Shown here: positions 60,136 through 64,000 of the stretch, in pieces | Layout of the letters: each line of letters starts with the position of its first letter | How positions within the stretch are numbered: the first letter of the stretch is position 1 | Assembly: GCF_965118895.1 (NCBI RefSeq) | Contig: NZ_CBCPJJ010000024.1 | Location: forward strand, 62,001-126,000 | From: Rahnella inusitata_A | GTDB lineage: Bacteria > Pseudomonadota > Gammaproteobacteria > Enterobacterales > Enterobacteriaceae | Length of the DNA: 64,000 bases | Direction: 5' to 3' | Program-made: the position numbers and the translations under genes | Notes under the pieces: model-generated | What the model was told of the DNA's origin: nothing | The model's input: the letters and a program-made list of their open reading frames with translations, nothing else | Databases searched by the model: none

Positions 60136-61701
60136 TTACGGGTGCTGCGTGGTGCTCACCATCGGTTTAGGAGCGTTCAGGTCAACGGCGGGCGTATCGA
60201 AGATTTTGCGGCAGACTTCACTGTTGCCCCAGCATTGTTCGTACGGATAGCCAATCAGGTTTTCCATTACCGCACGAACGTCCGGTTGGATCTGGCTGAT
60301 TTCGCCGCCCGCTTTGATACGCGCCACTTCGCCCAGTACCACCAGGTGAGTTTTGCGGTTCAGCTTCATCTGATTACTGAACACCATCGCCATCAGCGCC
60401 AGTGCAATCACCCCGATACAGAACACCATCGCAATGGCAGTAACGGCGCTTTCGGGCTGGGTGTGAGATTTGGACTGGAAGCCGTAGAAACTGAGGATAG
60501 CGCCCATCACGAAGACGATCACCGAGCGCATCAGCTTGCCGGAGAAGGTCATGGCACCGGCGTAAATGCCTTCGCGACGACGGCCAGTGAAGGCTTCATC
60601 AATGTCCGCAAGGAAGGTGTAAACCGTCCAGGGAATGTAATACACGCCGCCAGTGCCGATACCGAAGATGACAGTGATGGTCAGCATGGCGACCGTGGCG
60701 TACTGCTGCGGCAGATGCAGGAAATGCAGCAGGCTGTAGCAGGCCACTGAGAACACCACAATGCCCAGCGCCAGAATGTAAGGCTTGCTGAAGCCGTGCT
60801 TCACGCAAATCCCGATGAAGATCGCGGTGGAGAACAGTTGCAGAATCGAGTTCAGGCTGCTCAGCCCGGCGACCATGGTTGGATCATATTGCAAAACGAA
60901 AATGATGAAATAAGTGAAGACCGAAGCAAACAGCCATTCCGCCCCGAATCCGCACAGGTACATGCCCAGATGTTTGCGGAACACGCGCAGGTGGAAGGTA
61001 GATTTCATGTCACGCAGCAGCGTAAGCATGGTTTTGCCCAGCGTCATTTTCTTCTCATCAACCGGTGTGGTTTCTTCTGTCGGACGTTCCCAGGAAGAGA
61101 GATACAGCATGCCAATGGCGACGCATAAGATCACGCCGTAAGTCAGCGCAGTGAAGAAGAACGGTTCGGCGGAGTCTTTTCCGTAGATAAGGATGAACTG
61201 ACCGGGAATAAACGCGGCGAGGAAATTGGCCACTTTACCGAAGATCGCTTTGTAGCCAGTCAGCTTAGAGCGCGCGGAGAAGTCGGTGGTCATTTCCGTC
61301 GCGAGGGTTTCGTACGGCACCATCACCGAGGTGTAGATCAGTTCGAACACCACGTAAGTGGACAGGTAATACCAAAAGCCGAAGCCCTCAACCCACAGCA
61401 GCGGGTAGAACATCATCAGAGGAATGCCGAGCAAGATAAAGAAGCGACGGCGGCCAAAACGTTTGCCGAGGCGCGTTTTGCCGAAGTTATCGGAAAGGTA
61501 ACCCATCAGCGGGTTGCTGATTGCATCGATGATGCTGGCGACAGAAAAGATCGCCGAAGCCTGTAGCAGCGTCAGGCCACAGAATGTGGTGTAGAAATAG
61601 AGCAGCCAGATACCAGCAATGGCCAGCGCCCCGCTGCCCAGTAAATTACCGCCGCCGTACGCCAGCTGATGCCTGAATAAAATCGGTTTTTCTGTGTTCA
61701 T
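60136..61701 (-). CDS. togT: Oligogalacturonide transporter, GPH-type MFS
   Basis: 521 residues, 12 helices. The glycoside-pentoside-hexuronide pattern is clear: GNLLGSGALAIAGIWLLYF, IIDAISNPLMGYLSDNFG, and RRRFFILLGIPLMM. Close to TogT, which imports unsaturated digalacturonate in Dickeya and Yersinia. GGGA precedes ATG 61701. First gene of the operon with pelX and kdgM, with a KdgR-type box about 30 bases upstream. Confidence 0.9.
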   Translation of the reverse strand: MNTEKPILFRHQLAYGGGNLLGSGALAIAGIWLLYFYTTFCGLTLLQASAIFSVASIIDAISNPLMGYLSDNFGKTRLGKRFGRRRFFILLGIPLMMFYPLLWVEGFGFWYYLSTYVVFELIYTSVMVPYETLATEMTTDFSARSKLTGYKAIFGKVANFLAAFIPGQFILIYGKDSAEPFFFTALTYGVILCVAIGMLYLSSWERPTEETTPVDEKKMTLGKTMLTLLRDMKSTFHLRVFRKHLGMYLCGFGAEWLFASVFTYFIIFVLQYDPTMVAGLSSLNSILQLFSTAIFIGICVKHGFSKPYILALGIVVFSVACYSLLHFLHLPQQYATVAMLTITVIFGIGTGGVYYIPWTVYTFLADIDEAFTGRRREGIYAGAMTFSGKLMRSVIVFVMGAILSFYGFQSKSHTQPESAVTAIAMVFCIGVIALALMAMVFSNQMKLNRKTHLVVLGEVARIKAGGEISQIQPDVRAVMENLIGYPYEQCWGNSEVCRKIFDTPAVDLNAPKPMVSTTQHP

Positions 61702-62106
61702 TGCGTTTCCCGCCCAGAGAGTTTGAATTTATGAACCTGTGTTTCATTTTTATAGATATTGCGTTTTATATAGGCGAAATGAATGAATAGATGTGAATTA
61801 ACTCACGTTTAGCGCAGCGGGAGGGTTTTTGTCAGGCGGATTTGCGATACGTGTAACATTCTCATCCATAAAAAAAACACAATTGACGAGATTATTCATA
61901 ATCTATTAGTTATGAATTGAATCATTAACGCACTAATGCTTTACGAAACCGTGACTTAAAATGAGCGTAGATCTGAGGTAGGAAAAAGAGAGGCGCGTTG
62001 AGCTGCCATACAAGTCACATGAAAAGGGAGGAAAGGCCAATCCCTGGCCCTGTTGCTTGCTACAGCGAGTGAATTTCAGACGTGTCAAATCACAAAAAAC
62101 GTTGGT
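61702..62106. other. Upstream region of togT with nothing else recognised
   Basis: 405 bp holding the togT promoter and KdgR box at its left end. AT-rich stretch at 61860-61930. CRP sites are expected for pectin genes but none was convincing by eye. The right end is the 3' flank of the VirK/YbjX gene. Confidence 0.4.
61732..61746 (-). promoter_or_regulatory. Candidate KdgR operator upstream of togT
   Basis: Minus strand TGAAACACAGGTTCA, within AAATGAAACA...TTCATAAA, matches the KdgR consensus (TGAAAC...GTTTCA) at most positions. It lies 31 bases before the start codon, so binding would block transcription until KDG is present. Confidence 0.65.
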
Positions 62107-63090
62107 TCAGGCTTTCAGTAATGACGTTGTGCTTTGGTTTAATTCATCCAGCAAGGTATAGCGTTTACGGTATTCAGAACGCTTTTTGCTCGGCAGCTCT
62201 TCCATGGTTTTACGCGGTAACGTCAAGGGTACGTCGTATAACGCAGATGAATACGGCGCCGCACTGATGGAATCCCAAAATTCGTTATAGCTGGCGACAA
62301 ACACGTTTTTCTTGCGGTGACGATAACGCAGACTGCGGAACACATGGCCGGTATCGCTGACCGCCAGAATACGCTGCACGCCAGTTTGCGCGGCGATGCG
62401 TTGCAGGCTTTCCAGCAGCAAACGTTTCGGGAACAGTCCGTAGCACGATTTGGTCGCCTGTTTAATCACCTCATGCGGCGTTGAGCGATGCGCCCCCTGG
62501 AATCCGCCGACGATCATCGTCAGCCCTTCCGCGCGTTGCACCACGCTGAACGTCAGCGCCGCCAGCAGTGTCTCTTCCATGTACAGAAACATATTGGCTT
62601 CGCCTTCACGCTCGGATTTACCGATCGACCCCAGCACCACGCTAAAGGTTTCGCCATCTTTGCCGCTGAACTGGTTCACGGTGCGACCTTCTGCGCTGAG
62701 AAAAGTGTTACGCAGCTGCACGTTTTCCAGATTTCTGACGAACTCATAGTGATCAAGGAGTGCCCCGGCGCGACCGGCGGATGGCAGCCCGAGATACAGA
62801 TAAGGTTTGTGAATTTTGCTCGGCAGTTTGGTCTGCACAGTGAACGCTTCCTGCCAGACCGGTTCGGCGGCCATTTTGTTAAGGACTTTCAGCGTATCCA
62901 GCGGGTGCAATAAAGTGCGGACGGCGTATTTCACGCGGAACATCCGGTCACGCCAGAGGTTATCCGGCACGCATGCGCCGCTCAGCAAATCCATAAACAA
63001 ACTGAATCCGCTGGCTTTTTGGCTGTTGGACGTGTCAGCGGACTGCGTGCCGCTGAGGGATTCGATGTCGTTGAGGGATGAGTGTTCCAT
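62107..63090 (-). CDS. VirK/YbjX family (DUF535) protein
   Basis: 327 residues. Typical segments are LWRDRMFRVKYAVRTLLHP, FSVVQRAEGLTMIVGGFQG and QRILAVSDTGHVFRSLRYRHRKK. Cytoplasmic. In Salmonella and Shigella, VirK/YbjX affects surface proteins and resistance to peptides; the mechanism is not known. Lone gene. Confidence 0.88.
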   Translation of the reverse strand: MEHSSLNDIESLSGTQSADTSNSQKASGFSLFMDLLSGACVPDNLWRDRMFRVKYAVRTLLHPLDTLKVLNKMAAEPVWQEAFTVQTKLPSKIHKPYLYLGLPSAGRAGALLDHYEFVRNLENVQLRNTFLSAEGRTVNQFSGKDGETFSVVLGSIGKSEREGEANMFLYMEETLLAALTFSVVQRAEGLTMIVGGFQGAHRSTPHEVIKQATKSCYGLFPKRLLLESLQRIAAQTGVQRILAVSDTGHVFRSLRYRHRKKNVFVASYNEFWDSISAAPYSSALYDVPLTLPRKTMEELPSKKRSEYRKRYTLLDELNQSTTSLLKA

Positions 63091-63259
63091 GAATGATTTC
63101 CGCTGCCTGAAATATTCACGGTATCACCCGATTTTTAAACAACTTTACAACGCTCTGTTAAAGAAACCGGCAGGCCCACAGTGGATGAATTCTGTTGAAC
63201 TGCCGTTTACATTATCCTGACAAAACGGCGGATTTTTTGGTCAGCGCGCCGGTTTTACT

Positions 63260-64000
63260 TCATTTTCTTTCAACAAATTCCAGCGCCAGACGCAGCTGTT
63301 TCGCGTCGGGATAGCCTGGCAAAAGATGGATCGATTCCCCTTTCTGTAGCGTGCGTTCAATGAGGCGCGCAATCTGCTTTTCATCGTGAATATCGACATT
63401 CAATTCCGCCAGGCTCACCGGCAGATCCAGAACGCGGTACAGCGCCTTCAGCTGTCTCACGACCTCCGGCTGACTGAGTAGCGCGCTTTGCACCAGAATG
63501 CCGTACGCCACTTTGGTGCCGTGCAGGAAGGCATCGGTCTGCGGCAGTGCTGTCAGACCGTTATGCACCGAATGCGCGGCGGCGATACGCGTGTAGCGAT
63601 CCCCCAACCCGCCGACCAGACCGCTACCGGCGATGATCGCATCGAGCACGTTGAGGAACGACTGCGTCAGTTGGTTATCCGCCAGCGCCTGCAACGCGGC
63701 TTCACTTTGACTGAGCAGCACGTCGCGAATCGTCAGCGCAGTATTCAGCCCGAGCTGAACGGTCAGCGGCAGCGTTTCCGGCTGCGGGCTGAGCACCACA
63801 GCTTCATACCATTTCGCCAGCGTATCGCCGATCCCGGCCAGCAGATATTCTTTCGGCGCGGCCAGAATAATGCGCGGCTCGATCAGCACCAGATGATTGG
63901 CGTCGTTGAAGATTTCGTAACGCAGCGCCTGCCCTTCGTCGTTATACCAGACCGACAGCGGCGTCCACGCGGCGCAGGTGGCCGCGATGGTCGGGACTGC
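63260..64000 (-). CDS. hcxA: Iron-type alcohol dehydrogenase family, HcxA (YbdH)-like, 5' partial
   Basis: About 247 C-terminal residues; the frame stays open to the right window edge (AVPTIAATCAAWTPLSVWYN at the edge). Metal-ligand His in AAHSVHNGL and AFLHGTKVAYGIL match the iron-containing alcohol dehydrogenase superfamily. The pattern is that of HcxA (YbdH), an NADPH-dependent reductase of 2-oxobutanoate and 2-oxoglutarate-type acids. The N-terminal nucleotide-binding half is outside. Confidence 0.85.
   Translation of the reverse strand, partial: AVPTIAATCAAWTPLSVWYNDEGQALRYEIFNDANHLVLIEPRIILAAPKEYLLAGIGDTLAKWYEAVVLSPQPETLPLTVQLGLNTALTIRDVLLSQSEAALQALADNQLTQSFLNVLDAIIAGSGLVGGLGDRYTRIAAAHSVHNGLTALPQTDAFLHGTKVAYGILVQSALLSQPEVVRQLKALYRVLDLPVSLAELNVDIHDEKQIARLIERTLQKGESIHLLPGYPDAKQLRLALEFVERK

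Noticed and set aside
1..64000. CRISPR arrays, tRNA/rRNA genes, insertion sequences, integrase-flanked islands
   Set aside because: Looked for regularly spaced repeats, tRNA cloverleaf/CCA ends and transposase-like proteins; none was seen.

Overview
The window looks like chromosomal DNA of a plant- or soil-associated enterobacterium. Close relatives of Enterobacterales genes occur throughout (umuDC, bluF/ycgZ/ymgA/ariR, frmRA, treF, otsBA, hcxA, VirK/YbjX), alongside a pectin-use block (togT, pelX, kdgM). A Rahnella/Rouxiella/Serratia-like genome (Yersiniaceae) is my inference; there is no rRNA or tRNA to settle it.

Layout. 1-5.9 kb: 5'-truncated M24-type protein, GH1 6-phospho-beta-glucosidase, and a DUF2157/DUF4401 membrane protein overlapping a GDYXXLXY protein. 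6.1-7.8 kb: LexA-boxed umuDC. 7.9-9.3 kb: three small genes of unknown function. 9.4-14.1 kb: AcrAB-type RND pump behind a MarA/RamA-type activator. 14.4-18.7 kb: Bcr/CflA exporter, two aldo/keto reductases and a LysR regulator; the exporter and first reductase share a near-identical promoter element. 19.0-21.8 kb: BLUF-EAL photoreceptor facing a four-gene ycgZ-ymgA-ariR-ariR-like cluster. 22.1-23.9 kb: frmRA formaldehyde detoxification (no frmB) and a DUF1272 protein. 23.9-30.6 kb: DUF1028 protein divergent from a peptide ABC transporter whose second permease and first ATPase are fused, ending in a FadR-type regulator. 30.7-33.6 kb: dat-ddc (1,3-diaminopropane synthesis). 34-42.6 kb: small unknown gene, IprA-like regulator, MipA/OmpV porin, two-component system and a second, TriC-like RND pump.

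42.7-46.3 kb is the most interesting stretch: a 309-residue protein with a YafU-like hydrophobic C-terminus, four tandem membrane-protein paralogues that look like immunity proteins, and a convergent orphan hcp gene (type VI secretion) interrupted by an amber stop at a probable Trp codon. The putative toxin gene has its Shine-Dalgarno inside a perfect 14-bp stem. The four immunity genes are mosaics, with almost identical 3' tails in alternating pairs.

46.4-49.9 kb: LysR regulator/nitrilase pair, an oxidoreductase remnant, an unknown protein and an NTF2-like protein. 50.0-54.0 kb: trehalose hydrolysis (treF) beside trehalose synthesis (otsBA). 54.1-57.1 kb: Na/Pi cotransporter-like gene, then 1.3 kb of gene remnants including an Mg2+-ATPase fragment. 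57.1-61.7 kb: togT-pelX-kdgM with a candidate KdgR box. 62.1-64.0 kb: VirK/YbjX protein and the 3' part of hcxA (ybdH). No CRISPR array, insertion sequence, tRNA or rRNA was seen.
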